Made by a program: the position numbers and the translations under genes. The notes under the pieces are model-generated. The model saw only the letters and a list, made by a program, of their open reading frames with translations. It ran no database searches and was not told where the DNA came from. Of a stretch of 5,789 nt of DNA, positions 1 through 5,789 are shown in pieces. Location: the NCBI GenBank assembly GCA_937899055.1, contig CALBPX010000118.1:1-5789 (forward strand), written 5' to 3'. The stretch's first letter is position 1; every line of letters starts with the position of its first letter. Source of the DNA: an uncultured Bacteroidales bacterium. Its GTDB lineage: Bacteria; Bacteroidota; Bacteroidia; Bacteroidales; UBA932.

Positions 1-262
1 CGTTGGAGGAATAGGTTGCGGTAATAGGTATGGTGAAGTCCTTGTCTTTGTATTCATAGATAGGAACTGAGAGGTTGATGGTACCTGTGTACATTGAGGG
101 TGAAACCTCTCCCTGTCTTACAAAGTTCCAGGCATCAGTCTGGGGAAGAGAGATGTCATCGTAGAACTTGAAGGTGGACTGGGCAAACAGGCACGGAGGT
201 AAAATAGCAGTGACTACGAGAATCCGTATTAAAACAATTGGAATGCAAAAGTATCGTTTCAT
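1..262 (-). CDS. N-terminal part of a secreted RHS/YD-repeat-like protein (cut by left edge)
   Basis: The ATG is at 262-260 and the frame stays open for 87 codons to the window edge, so only the N-terminus is present. Residues 1-28 form a classical signal peptide: a basic start (MKRY), a hydrophobic core (IPIVLIRILVVTAIL) and a likely signal peptidase I site after CLFA. The mature part contains SLPQTDAWNFVRQGEVSP, then YTGTINLSVPIYEYKDKDFT and ITATYSSN. From family knowledge, a Pro-rich or acidic lead-in, YTG, a strand ending in PIY, and a 'PI.a.YsSn' strand are the usual opening of large Bacteroidota cell-surface proteins with RHS/YD repeats, often carrying a polymorphic toxin C-terminus. 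The repeats and any effector domain would lie left of the window and cannot be judged. The Cys near the cleavage site is not in a good lipobox, so I favour a secreted protein over a lipoprotein. It follows the operon terminator and seems to be its own transcription unit. Confidence 0.7.
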   Translation of the reverse strand, partial: MKRYFCIPIVLIRILVVTAILPPCLFAQSTFKFYDDISLPQTDAWNFVRQGEVSPSMYTGTINLSVPIYEYKDKDFTIPITATYSSN

Positions 263-282
263 AAGGAAAGTTTTTTCGATTA

Positions 283-313
283 TAAAGATAATGTATCTGG
301 ATAAATAAACAAT
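283..313 (-). promoter_or_regulatory. candidate Bacteroidota-type promoter for the RHS-like gene
   Basis: Read on the minus strand, TATCTTTA (plus 290-283) resembles the -7 box TAnnTTTG, with one mismatch at the last base. A TTG core (plus 312-310) lies 19 bases upstream, the usual place for the -33 element. The -7 box ends 20 bases before the ATG at 262, giving a short leader without a Shine-Dalgarno sequence. The -33 part overlaps the foot of the terminator hairpin. The match is weak and the region is AT-rich, so it could be chance. Confidence 0.3.
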
Positions 314-350
314 AAAAAGCAGCAAAGAGTATTCAATGCTGCTTTTATTG
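310..350 (-). terminator. intrinsic terminator of the iorA-iorB-aminotransferase-CoA-transferase operon
   Basis: The arm at 310-324 pairs with the arm at 337-350 (TGCTGCTTTTATTG) over about 14 base pairs with one bulged A, around a 12-base loop at 325-336. On the minus strand the hairpin is followed by the T-rich run TTTATTTAT. It begins 26 bases after the stop codon of the last operon gene. The A-rich/T-rich outer stem makes it nearly symmetrical, so it could also stop plus-strand transcription, although no plus-strand gene points at it. Confidence 0.8.
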
Positions 351-376
351 AGTATCAATAACCAGGAATATATATC

Positions 377-1681
377 TTATTGCTTGAGCCTCAAGAAACT
401 GTAGCCGAAGCGTTTGACTGCGGCTTTCTCCAGTTCTTCACGTGCAGAAGGTTCTGCAATCGAGATAAGAGCCTTGGCCCTTTGTGCCAAATCTTTGTTC
501 CTCAGATAAACGATGCCGTGCTCTGTAGCTATGTATTGGGCCTGGAAGCGGGTTGTGACCACTCCGGCTCCGGGAGTCAGTGTAGGAACAATCTTGCTCT
601 TGCCTTTGCTGGTTGCAGCAGGGAGGGCGATAAAGGTTTTTCCGCCTTCAGAAAGAGCGCCTCCATACATGAAGTCGTGCTGGCCGCCTACGCTGGAGAA
701 TATTTTCTCACCGATGCTGTCTGCGCAGATCTGGCCGGTAAGGTCGATCTCAAGGGCGGAATTGATAGCCATCACCTTGGGGTTCTGGCGGATGATCTGA
801 GGGTCATTGGTAAGAGCGACATCGTAGAACTCCATATCTTTGTTATAGTGCAGGAACTCGTACATGTGCTTGCTGCCAAGGGCAAGTGAAGCAACGCCTT
901 TGCCCGGGCGGAACTTCTTTAGGCTATTGTCTATTACGCCTTCTTCCATGAGCCTTACAACACCGTCTGTCATTGCTTCGGTATGCAGGCCCAGATGCTT
1001 GTGGTGCTTGATTGCGTTGAGCACGGCGTTGGGGATTCCGCCAACTCCAATCTGGAGCGTGGCTCCGTCTGGAATCTCAGATGCTATATTGTTACCTATG
1101 GCGCGCTCTATATCAGTGGGTTCTCCAAACTCCATGGCAACAGGAGGAATGTCACATTCTACTGCTGCATGGATTTTGGAAATATGTATTCTGGCTCCTC
1201 CATATAAGTAGGGGATGCTCTTGTTGATCTGCGCTATGACAAAATTTGCGCTTTCCACGGCCGAAACTGCAAGGTCTGCCGAAATTCCGTAGCTGCAATA
1301 TCCGTCTTGGTCTGGCAATGAGCAGTTTATGCATGCCACATCTACTGGAAGCTGGCCGCTTCGGAAAAGGAAAGGAATTTCTCCCAAGAAAGCAGGAATC
1401 ATGCTTCCGTCTCCGCTTGCCACCCATTCTCTCTGGTCTGCACAGAGGAAGAGACTTCTTGTTATGAAGGCATCTCTGTATTCTGGTTTGCAGAACGGAG
1501 CCACTCCCCTTGGAATGCAGAATGCGCTGTAGATTTTTACATCGCGGAGTTCAGATGCTCTGTCGGCAAGGGCCTGCTGGAGAACTTCCGGAACGGCTGT
1601 GCTGCCTTGAAAATATACTCCGTCTCCGCTTTTGATACATTTTACAGCCTCAGCCGCTGTTACATATTTAATTTCTGCCAT
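377..1681 (-). CDS. acetyl-CoA hydrolase/transferase family protein (4-hydroxybutyrate/butyrate-type CoA-transferase)
   Basis: This 434-residue protein has both halves of the acetyl-CoA hydrolase/transferase family. The N-terminal half runs to about residue 190. The C-terminal half opens with GNNIASEIPDG (196-206), followed by the Gly-rich CoA loop GVGGIPNAV (212-220) and HTEAMTDG (233-240). Glu235 sits where the family's catalytic glutamate forms the glutamyl-CoA thioester (near residue 238 in clostridial 4-hydroxybutyrate CoA-transferase). Further family marks are SSVGGQHDF (329-337) and HGIVYLRNKDLAQRA (388-402). The length matches the 430-440-residue 4-hydroxybutyrate/butyryl-CoA:acetate group rather than the roughly 500-residue succinyl-CoA:acetate group. 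The enzyme is cytosolic and moves CoA from an acyl-CoA to acetate or a similar acid; the real acyl donor cannot be read from sequence. As last gene of the operon, 23 bases after the aminotransferase stop, it probably takes the acyl-CoA made by IorAB. Hydrolase rather than transferase activity is possible. The start gives a normal family N-terminus. Confidence 0.9.
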   Translation of the reverse strand: MAEIKYVTAAEAVKCIKSGDGVYFQGSTAVPEVLQQALADRASELRDVKIYSAFCIPRGVAPFCKPEYRDAFITRSLFLCADQREWVASGDGSMIPAFLGEIPFLFRSGQLPVDVACINCSLPDQDGYCSYGISADLAVSAVESANFVIAQINKSIPYLYGGARIHISKIHAAVECDIPPVAMEFGEPTDIERAIGNNIASEIPDGATLQIGVGGIPNAVLNAIKHHKHLGLHTEAMTDGVVRLMEEGVIDNSLKKFRPGKGVASLALGSKHMYEFLHYNKDMEFYDVALTNDPQIIRQNPKVMAINSALEIDLTGQICADSIGEKIFSSVGGQHDFMYGGALSEGGKTFIALPAATSKGKSKIVPTLTPGAGVVTTRFQAQYIATEHGIVYLRNKDLAQRAKALISIAEPSAREELEKAAVKRFGYSFLRLKQ

Positions 1682-1704
1682 TTTTGTTGCTGTCTATTGT
1701 TCGG

Positions 1705-3027
1705 CTAAGAGTTCTTTTCTTTCTGAATCTGCTCAAAAAGACCGAGCCTAAGGTCCAGACTTTCAAAATCTTCTTCTGAACTGAGCCTTGATACACAGGC
1801 TCTTATGCCGTTCTGGCGGCTTCCTGTGGAGTCTAAGGATATGGCTGTTATTCCGCATCTTATAAGGTCGTACATGAGTTCGGAGCAACTCAGGCTGCGG
1901 TATCCGATGGTGTAGAAGAAACCGTCTCCGACCTTGCGGTCCAGGTCTTTGTCATAAACTATATGGAATCCGTGTTTTTCAAATATCTCTTTTGAACGGT
2001 GGGCTCTCTGGCCGTATTTGGACATTTCGGAAATGAAGTCTATCTTGCCGTCGGCGGCTCCTCCCAACAGGGCGGCGTATGCGTACTGCGCTGAATGAGA
2101 GACTCCTGAAGATGCTGCATATAGATATGTAAGCACAAAGTTGTCGCCCATCCTTCCTATTCCATATTTCTGTCTAAGGGCAGGGTATTCGCGGTAATAG
2201 AGCTTAGGAGAGAAGCATACGGCGGCAATTCTTTCACCCGCATAGCTGAATATCTTTGAAGAAGACATCATAATGACGTAGTTGTCTGTGTACTTTGCAA
2301 CCGTTGGCTGGAACGGTGGCTGGTAGGGCTTTGAAAGATCCAGACGGAAGTCCATGCAGAAATATGCAAGGTCCTCAAGCACAACAACATCGTATTTCGT
2401 TGCAAGTTCTCCAATAGTCCTGAGTTCTTCTTCGCTGAGGCAAATCCAGGCAGGATTGTTGGGATTTGAGTACAGCACAGCGGCAATATTTCCCTTGGAC
2501 ATATATTCCTCAAGTTTCGGCCGGAGCTTGTCTGCGCGGAATTCGTAAATGTCAAAAGCCTCTGATTTGATGTTGTTGATCTTGGCCTGCAGCATATTTG
2601 GAGCAAACCCCGGATTTATGTAAAGGATGGTGTCCTTTTTCGGATTGAGCTGAGAACACTCCAAGATGAGGTTCATGCTGCCCTGCATAGAGCCCACGGT
2701 AGGCACGATGCATTCAGAATCTATATCAACGTCTGCAAACGCTTTCAGGAACTTTGATGCGTTTTGCTTCAGCGCAGGAATTCCTCCAATCGGCGGGTAT
2801 TCGTGGGCTATGTTGCTGTCGAGGGCTTTCTTTTGGGCCTCAATGCCCACAGGGCAGGCCAATATTCCCGGAACTCCAATCTCAAGATGAATGAAGTGCA
2901 TGTTTTCCAGCTCCTCAAGTTTGTTGGCAACAGCAACACATTGGCGGATGGTGGCATGTGATATATCGGAGATGTCCATCTTGGCCAATATCTCATCTAT
3001 GACATTTCTGGCTATAGGTCTTTCCAT
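1705..3027 (-). CDS. pyridoxal-phosphate aminotransferase, class I/II (fold type I)
   Basis: I take the ATG at 3027 (MERPIARNV), giving 440 residues and a 16-base gap after iorB. The frame stays open to an earlier start at 3129, but that would overlap iorB by 86 bases and add a non-family-like basic tail. In the 440-residue numbering, the fold-type I landmarks are the substrate-side segment LEIGVPG (48-54), YPPIGGIPALK (77-87), PTVGSMQGSMN (109-119), the PLP-ring Asn in SNPNNPAW (Asn188), LEDLAYF with Asp219 and Tyr222 contacting the cofactor, the Schiff-base lysine in SSSKIFSYAGER (Lys258), and the carboxylate-binding Arg in GIRACVSR (Arg409). All key residues are present, so it should be an active cytosolic transaminase converting an L-amino acid and a 2-oxo acid acceptor. 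Its place between iorB and the CoA-transferase suggests it supplies the 2-oxo acid to IorAB, perhaps from an aromatic amino acid. The substrate is inferred from context only. Confidence 0.9.
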   Translation of the reverse strand: MERPIARNVIDEILAKMDISDISHATIRQCVAVANKLEELENMHFIHLEIGVPGILACPVGIEAQKKALDSNIAHEYPPIGGIPALKQNASKFLKAFADVDIDSECIVPTVGSMQGSMNLILECSQLNPKKDTILYINPGFAPNMLQAKINNIKSEAFDIYEFRADKLRPKLEEYMSKGNIAAVLYSNPNNPAWICLSEEELRTIGELATKYDVVVLEDLAYFCMDFRLDLSKPYQPPFQPTVAKYTDNYVIMMSSSKIFSYAGERIAAVCFSPKLYYREYPALRQKYGIGRMGDNFVLTYLYAASSGVSHSAQYAYAALLGGAADGKIDFISEMSKYGQRAHRSKEIFEKHGFHIVYDKDLDRKVGDGFFYTIGYRSLSCSELMYDLIRCGITAISLDSTGSRQNGIRACVSRLSSEEDFESLDLRLGLFEQIQKEKNS

Positions 3028-3043
3028 AATATCTTTTGTTTCG

Positions 3044-3625
3044 CTATTTCTTTTCAGCAACTGCATAACCGGCCTCAAAAGCCTTGATGTTGTCTTCCAC
3101 AATCTTCTCTCCCTTGCGGATAAACACATTGCGGATGCCTTCTTTCAAGTTCTCCACATCCAGGATTTGAATATACCTTGCAGCAGCTCCAAGTAATACC
3201 ATGTTTGATGAACGCGGAGCTCCGCATTCCTTTGCAATCTGGTCAGAATCAAACGAAATTACATTAGCATCGCGATGAAGGTCTGCATTTATGCTATCCA
3301 CCTCAGGATAATGAGGTATGTTCACGAACGGAGTGCTGTTTGTTACTATCCATCCACCTTTTTTAAGGTACGGCAGGTAACGGAGGGCTTCCATAGGTTC
3401 CATGGAAATCACCAGCTCGCACTCTCCCTCAGGAATCAAATCGCTGAAGATAGGAGAGGAAGAAAGCCTTAGGTTGCTCTGGACATCGCCACCTCTCTGG
3501 CTCATTCCGTGAACCTCGGCCTGCTTCAGGAATAGATTATTCTTTACTGCGGCCCAACCTATTACGGTAGCAATGGAGAGGATTCCCTGACCTCCCACAC
3601 CTGACAGTATTATATCTTTTTTCAT
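3044..3625 (-). CDS. iorB: indolepyruvate:ferredoxin oxidoreductase, beta subunit
   Basis: This 193-residue protein is a stand-alone gamma-type domain of the 2-oxoacid:ferredoxin oxidoreductase superfamily. It begins with the nucleotide/CoA-side loop SGVGGQG (8-14). AEVHGMSQRGGDVQSNLRL (36-54) is the strongest family signature. SMEPMEALRYLPYLKKGG, a central NSTPF strand and a C-terminal SSNMVLLGAAARY helix then follow the IorB pattern. The length is typical (about 190-200). IorB carries no Fe-S cluster and works only with IorA in a cytosolic heteromer that decarboxylates an aryl-2-oxo acid to aryl-acetyl-CoA, reducing ferredoxin. It starts 27 bases after the iorA stop and ends 16 bases before the aminotransferase, so the three are co-transcribed. 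No residues look damaged. Confidence 0.95.
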   Translation of the reverse strand: MKKDIILSGVGGQGILSIATVIGWAAVKNNLFLKQAEVHGMSQRGGDVQSNLRLSSSPIFSDLIPEGECELVISMEPMEALRYLPYLKKGGWIVTNSTPFVNIPHYPEVDSINADLHRDANVISFDSDQIAKECGAPRSSNMVLLGAAARYIQILDVENLKEGIRNVFIRKGEKIVEDNIKAFEAGYAVAEKK

Positions 3626-3652
3626 AATGCAATCTTTTGATATTCTGTACTT

Positions 3653-5248
3653 TTACTGCTTCTTAAGATGCCTTTTGGCGGTCTGGATACATTCTCTGCG
3701 GCATACCACAACTGATACTCCGCGATATTCTATTTCCTCTTTTATGACCTTCTCCATTTCCGCGTAGTTCTTAGGAAGAGGGATAATCAGCCTTACGTGT
3801 TCTTTTGGAACTCCTATGCCAAGGCAGATGTTCTCAATCCTACCAAAGGCGGCGCTGTCTTGTCCGCCTGTCATTCCGGTAGTAAGGTTATCTGATATGC
3901 AGACAGTTATGTTTGCCCCCATATTGACTGCATCCAAAAGTCCTGTCATACCGCTGTGGGTGAATGTAGAGTCTCCTATAACGGCTATTGACGGGTGTAC
4001 TCCGCTTTCCGAAGCTCCTATGGCCATTGTTATGGAAGCTCCCATATCCACGCAGCTGTGTATAGCCTGAAACGGAGGCAGATAGCCCAGCGTATAGCAA
4101 CCTATATCGCTGAATACACGGGCCGTAGGATAGTTCTTTACCACATTGTTGAGGGCTGTGTAGAAATCTCTGTGGCCGCAGCCCATGCACAGTGCCGGAG
4201 GACGCGGAACAGCAACATTGCTTGGAGCACAGGCATCTTTTTCCTTCATTCCCAGAGCCTTTCTCAGGATGTCCGGAGTGAGTTCGCCCGTACGGGGCAG
4301 AGTTCCGTCCAACCTTCCTTTTATTACGGTATCAGTTGGCAGATATCCTTTCAGGGCCTTTTCCAACAGAGGCTGGCCTTCTTCCACCACAAGTATGCTT
4401 TTACACATAGATGCAAGAGCCTGAATCTGTTTCTTTGATACCGGATAGCGGGTTACTTTCAGAGTAGGGAACTGGGGCTTGCCTTCAATATTCTCCATCA
4501 GATAGTTCCACCCTATTCCGCAGGCTATGACTCCCATATCGGCTTTGCCTAAAGTAAGTGCGTTGCCTTCGTCCGAGTCTTTTTCATATTCGGAAAGCTG
4601 CTTGATTACCTGCTCGTTACGCCTTCTGGCCACAGCCGGAAGGAGAACCCAGCGCTTCTGGTCTGACGGATATTGCAGAGGATTTTCCTCCCTCATAGGT
4701 GCGGTCTGTACCACGGCTCTGGAATGTGCCATTCTGGTTGTCAGCCTCATCAGCACAGGTGTGCAGTATTTTTCAGAATAGTCAAAAGCAAGGCGTATCA
4801 TGTCATAGGCTTCCTGCTGGCTTGAGGGCTCAAAGCACGGAACCATGGCAAATTCTGCATAGAATCTGGAATCCTGCTCATTCTGAGACGAGTGCATGGA
4901 CGGATCATCACAAGCTACAACCACCAGGCCGCCGCTGGCTCCAGTCATTGCCGAATTTACGAAAGCATCTGCGCATACATTCATACCAACATGTTTCATG
5001 CAGACCATGGCCCTTTTGCCGGCATAAGATGCACCTAATGCAGCTTCCATGGCTGTTTTTTCATTGCAGCTCCACTGGCAGTGCACATTTCTTTCCCGAG
5101 CCAGATGGCTGCCCTGTATATACTCAGTAATTTCTGTAGATGGAGTGCCTGGATAGGCATATACGCCGGAGAGCCCCGCGTGCAGTGCTCCCAGAGCCAA
5201 AGCCTCATCTCCCAGCAATAAAGTTTTTTCAGACATATTATGGTCCAT
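3653..5248 (-). CDS. iorA: indolepyruvate:ferredoxin oxidoreductase, alpha subunit (TPP-binding, without ferredoxin domain)
   Basis: IorA is the thiamine-diphosphate catalytic subunit, acting with IorB on aryl-pyruvates and CoA. The N-terminal pyrimidine-binding domain has LLLGDEALALGA and YPGTPSTEI (32-40), with EKTAMEAALGASYAGKRA (63-80) around the expected cofactor-activating Glu. A linking domain spans roughly 235-330. The TPP domain starts at CMGCGHRDFY (354-363, the family's CxGCxHR) and includes DIGCYTLG (381-388), GDSTFTHSGM (425-434) and DNLTTGMTGGQ (453-463), the pyrophosphate/Mg motif. The protein is 531 residues, whereas archaeal IorA is longer and ends in a 2[4Fe-4S] ferredoxin domain. 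Here only about 20 residues follow the final GVSVVVCRREC (Cys516, Cys520), so those clusters are absent. Two starts are possible: ATG at 5248 (MDHNMSEK) or ATG at 5236 (MSEK); relatives usually start just before LLLGDEA, so 5236 is quite plausible. It is the first gene of the four-gene operon. Confidence 0.95.
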   Translation of the reverse strand: MDHNMSEKTLLLGDEALALGALHAGLSGVYAYPGTPSTEITEYIQGSHLARERNVHCQWSCNEKTAMEAALGASYAGKRAMVCMKHVGMNVCADAFVNSAMTGASGGLVVVACDDPSMHSSQNEQDSRFYAEFAMVPCFEPSSQQEAYDMIRLAFDYSEKYCTPVLMRLTTRMAHSRAVVQTAPMREENPLQYPSDQKRWVLLPAVARRRNEQVIKQLSEYEKDSDEGNALTLGKADMGVIACGIGWNYLMENIEGKPQFPTLKVTRYPVSKKQIQALASMCKSILVVEEGQPLLEKALKGYLPTDTVIKGRLDGTLPRTGELTPDILRKALGMKEKDACAPSNVAVPRPPALCMGCGHRDFYTALNNVVKNYPTARVFSDIGCYTLGYLPPFQAIHSCVDMGASITMAIGASESGVHPSIAVIGDSTFTHSGMTGLLDAVNMGANITVCISDNLTTGMTGGQDSAAFGRIENICLGIGVPKEHVRLIIPLPKNYAEMEKVIKEEIEYRGVSVVVCRRECIQTAKRHLKKQ

Positions 5249-5789
5249 TTAAGTGTAAGACGTAGAAAACGAATTATCTTCAAACGTATAGAATGTACCT
5301 TTTCTTGGGTATTTTTGTCTCGCCACCATATTCCGATGGTTCGAAAACCCGCCTTGATGAATGCCCAAAGATAAAGAATTGCTTTGCCTATGCTACTTAG
5401 ACAATATTTAATGATAGTCACACTAAGAATGAGGATAAGGCGTCCGAGCTCTATCCATAGTTCCTTGGTTGTCTTCTTCTGTTCCGGTTTAATGTCTGAT
5501 TCTGTCGAATTTTTTATTCCCAGTTCGTTATTTTGTTCAAAATCCATTACGTTTGAATAATTAAGTCCTTGTGCATAGCAAAAAGGAATTTTTGTTTTTT
5601 CATCATCTCCTTGCCTTGGGTCTTTTGTAATTAAACCAAAAGTTCTACATACAATTCCTCTATATTCATACACACAGCAAACATCATCAATTAAAAAAGG
5701 GCAATCATATAAAAAAGTTTTGCCTTGAAACTTATTTCTTTCATCAAGAACTTTTAAAATATTTTCATATACTTTATTCTGAGTTTCAT
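5035..5789 (-). CDS. YkgJ-like Cys-cluster protein fragment, frame running into iorA (5' end cut by window)
   Basis: The frame is open from the right edge and ends at a stop at 5035-5037. The first 35 or so readable codons are ordinary-looking but not diagnostic. They are followed by YDCPFLIDDVCCVYEYRGIV and CRTFGL, then PFCYAQGLNYSNV (ending about 5548). The spacing C-x-x-x-x-x-x-x-CC-x-x-Y-x-x-R-x-x-x-CR with a later Cys is that of the second half of the YkgJ/UPF0153 zinc- or iron-chelating family; the first cluster (CxxCGxCC type) would lie outside the window. YkgJ proteins usually continue about 50-60 residues past this point in a recognisable tail, and here they do not: a cationic hydrophobic stretch follows, then translation of iorA in the wrong frame from about 5250 on. 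GC over 5581-5789 is about 27%, against above 50% in iorA samples. I regard it as truncated or chimeric. The biochemical role of YkgJ proteins is not settled. Confidence 0.5.
   Translation of the reverse strand, partial: ETQNKVYENILKVLDERNKFQGKTFLYDCPFLIDDVCCVYEYRGIVCRTFGLITKDPRQGDDEKTKIPFCYAQGLNYSNVMDFEQNNELGIKNSTESDIKPEQKKTTKELWIELGRLILILSVTIIKYCLSSIGKAILYLWAFIKAGFRTIGIWWRDKNTQEKVHSIRLKIIRFLRLTLKWTIICLKKLYCWEMRLWLWEHCTRGSPAYMPIQALHLQKLLSIYRAAIWLGKEMCTASGAAMKKQPWKLH
5254..5547 (-). pseudogene. remnant of a small cationic membrane-helix protein
   Basis: From an in-frame ATG at 5547 (MDFEQNNELGIKN) the frame encodes a hydrophilic Lys/Glu-rich lead, then about 40 hydrophobic residues beginning ELWIELGRLILILSV and containing KAILYLWAFIKAG, then a basic amphipathic stretch with GIWWRDKNTQEK and SIRLKIIRFLRLTLKW. 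Such composition suggests one or two membrane-associated helices with a positive-inside flank. It does not resemble the YkgJ fold, and GC rises here to roughly 40%. No stop occurs before iorA, so if this was an independent gene its 3' end has been lost. I cannot name a family with confidence. It may instead be the genuine C-terminal part of the preceding fragment. Confidence 0.3.
5281..5288 (-). promoter_or_regulatory. candidate -7 box for the iorA operon
   Basis: On the minus strand the sequence TACGTTTG exactly fits the Bacteroidota -7 consensus TAnnTTTG and ends 32 bases before the ATG at 5248. I see no good TTTG at the expected -33 distance, so the promoter is incomplete by consensus. It lies inside the open frame of the fragment upstream, which would fit if that frame is not a working gene. 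A single six-base match can be chance. Confidence 0.35.

Noticed and set aside
380..889. Plus-strand open frame of 169 codons
   Set aside because: It lies wholly inside the well-supported CoA-transferase gene on the opposite strand and has no recognisable motif.
2268..2606. Second minus-strand frame of 112 codons inside the aminotransferase
   Set aside because: The region encodes the conserved PLP-binding core in the main frame; this frame is an out-of-register translation.
3028..3129. A 34-codon upstream extension of the aminotransferase
   Set aside because: It would overlap iorB by 86 bases; the extra residues are a basic, Leu/Arg-rich shadow translation of the iorB end, and the ATG at 3027 gives a normal family N-terminus.
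3995..4438. Plus-strand open frame of 147 codons
   Set aside because: It is antisense to the conserved TPP domain of iorA and its Ser/Arg-rich composition is typical of a shadow frame.
4699..5130. Plus-strand open frame of 143 codons
   Set aside because: It is antisense to the iorA N-terminal domain and shows no protein-like pattern.
5271..5395. Alternative minus-strand frame between the fragment and iorA ending at a TAA near 5253
   Set aside because: It has no convincing start and no recognisable family; kept only as a hint that an indel may have changed the end of the upstream gene.

Overview
This window looks like a Bacteroidota (probably Bacteroidales) genome fragment. The evidence is indirect: no purine-rich Shine-Dalgarno sequence precedes the starts I could check, two candidate TAnnTTTG-type -7 boxes are present, the cut gene at the left edge begins like the RHS/YD-repeat surface proteins common in this phylum, and the IorA protein is a short form lacking the usual ferredoxin tail. 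Every gene I can support lies on the minus strand. I see no RNA gene, CRISPR array, insertion sequence or convincing plus-strand gene.

Layout, in the direction of transcription (right to left). From 5789 to about 5250 there is a fragment whose frame opens beyond the window edge. It starts as a very AT-rich YkgJ-like cysteine-cluster protein and runs without a stop into a cationic, membrane-helix-like stretch. Its frame does not close until 5035, about 210 bases inside the next gene, so it is probably a broken or chimeric reading frame. From 5248 to 377 there is a tight four-gene run: iorA (TPP-binding alpha subunit of indolepyruvate/2-oxoacid:ferredoxin oxidoreductase), iorB (its beta subunit), a fold-type I PLP aminotransferase, and an acetyl-CoA hydrolase/CoA-transferase-family protein. 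Gaps between them are 27, 16 and 23 bases, so they are almost certainly one operon. It ends at a strong hairpin terminator at 310-350. From 262 to the left edge is the 5' end of a secreted RHS-like protein.

How the genes fit together (inference from families): the aminotransferase would turn an amino acid, plausibly an aromatic one, into its 2-oxo acid. IorAB would oxidatively decarboxylate this to an acyl-CoA (for example an arylacetyl-CoA) while reducing ferredoxin. The CoA-transferase would move CoA to acetate or another carboxylate, releasing the free acid and keeping the thioester energy. That is a compact oxidative amino-acid fermentation module. The parts are known families; the less usual points are their packing in one operon, the CoA-transferase where an ADP-forming acyl-CoA synthetase could be used, the missing ferredoxin domain of IorA, and the anomalous right edge. 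I do not see clear evidence of a wholly new system.
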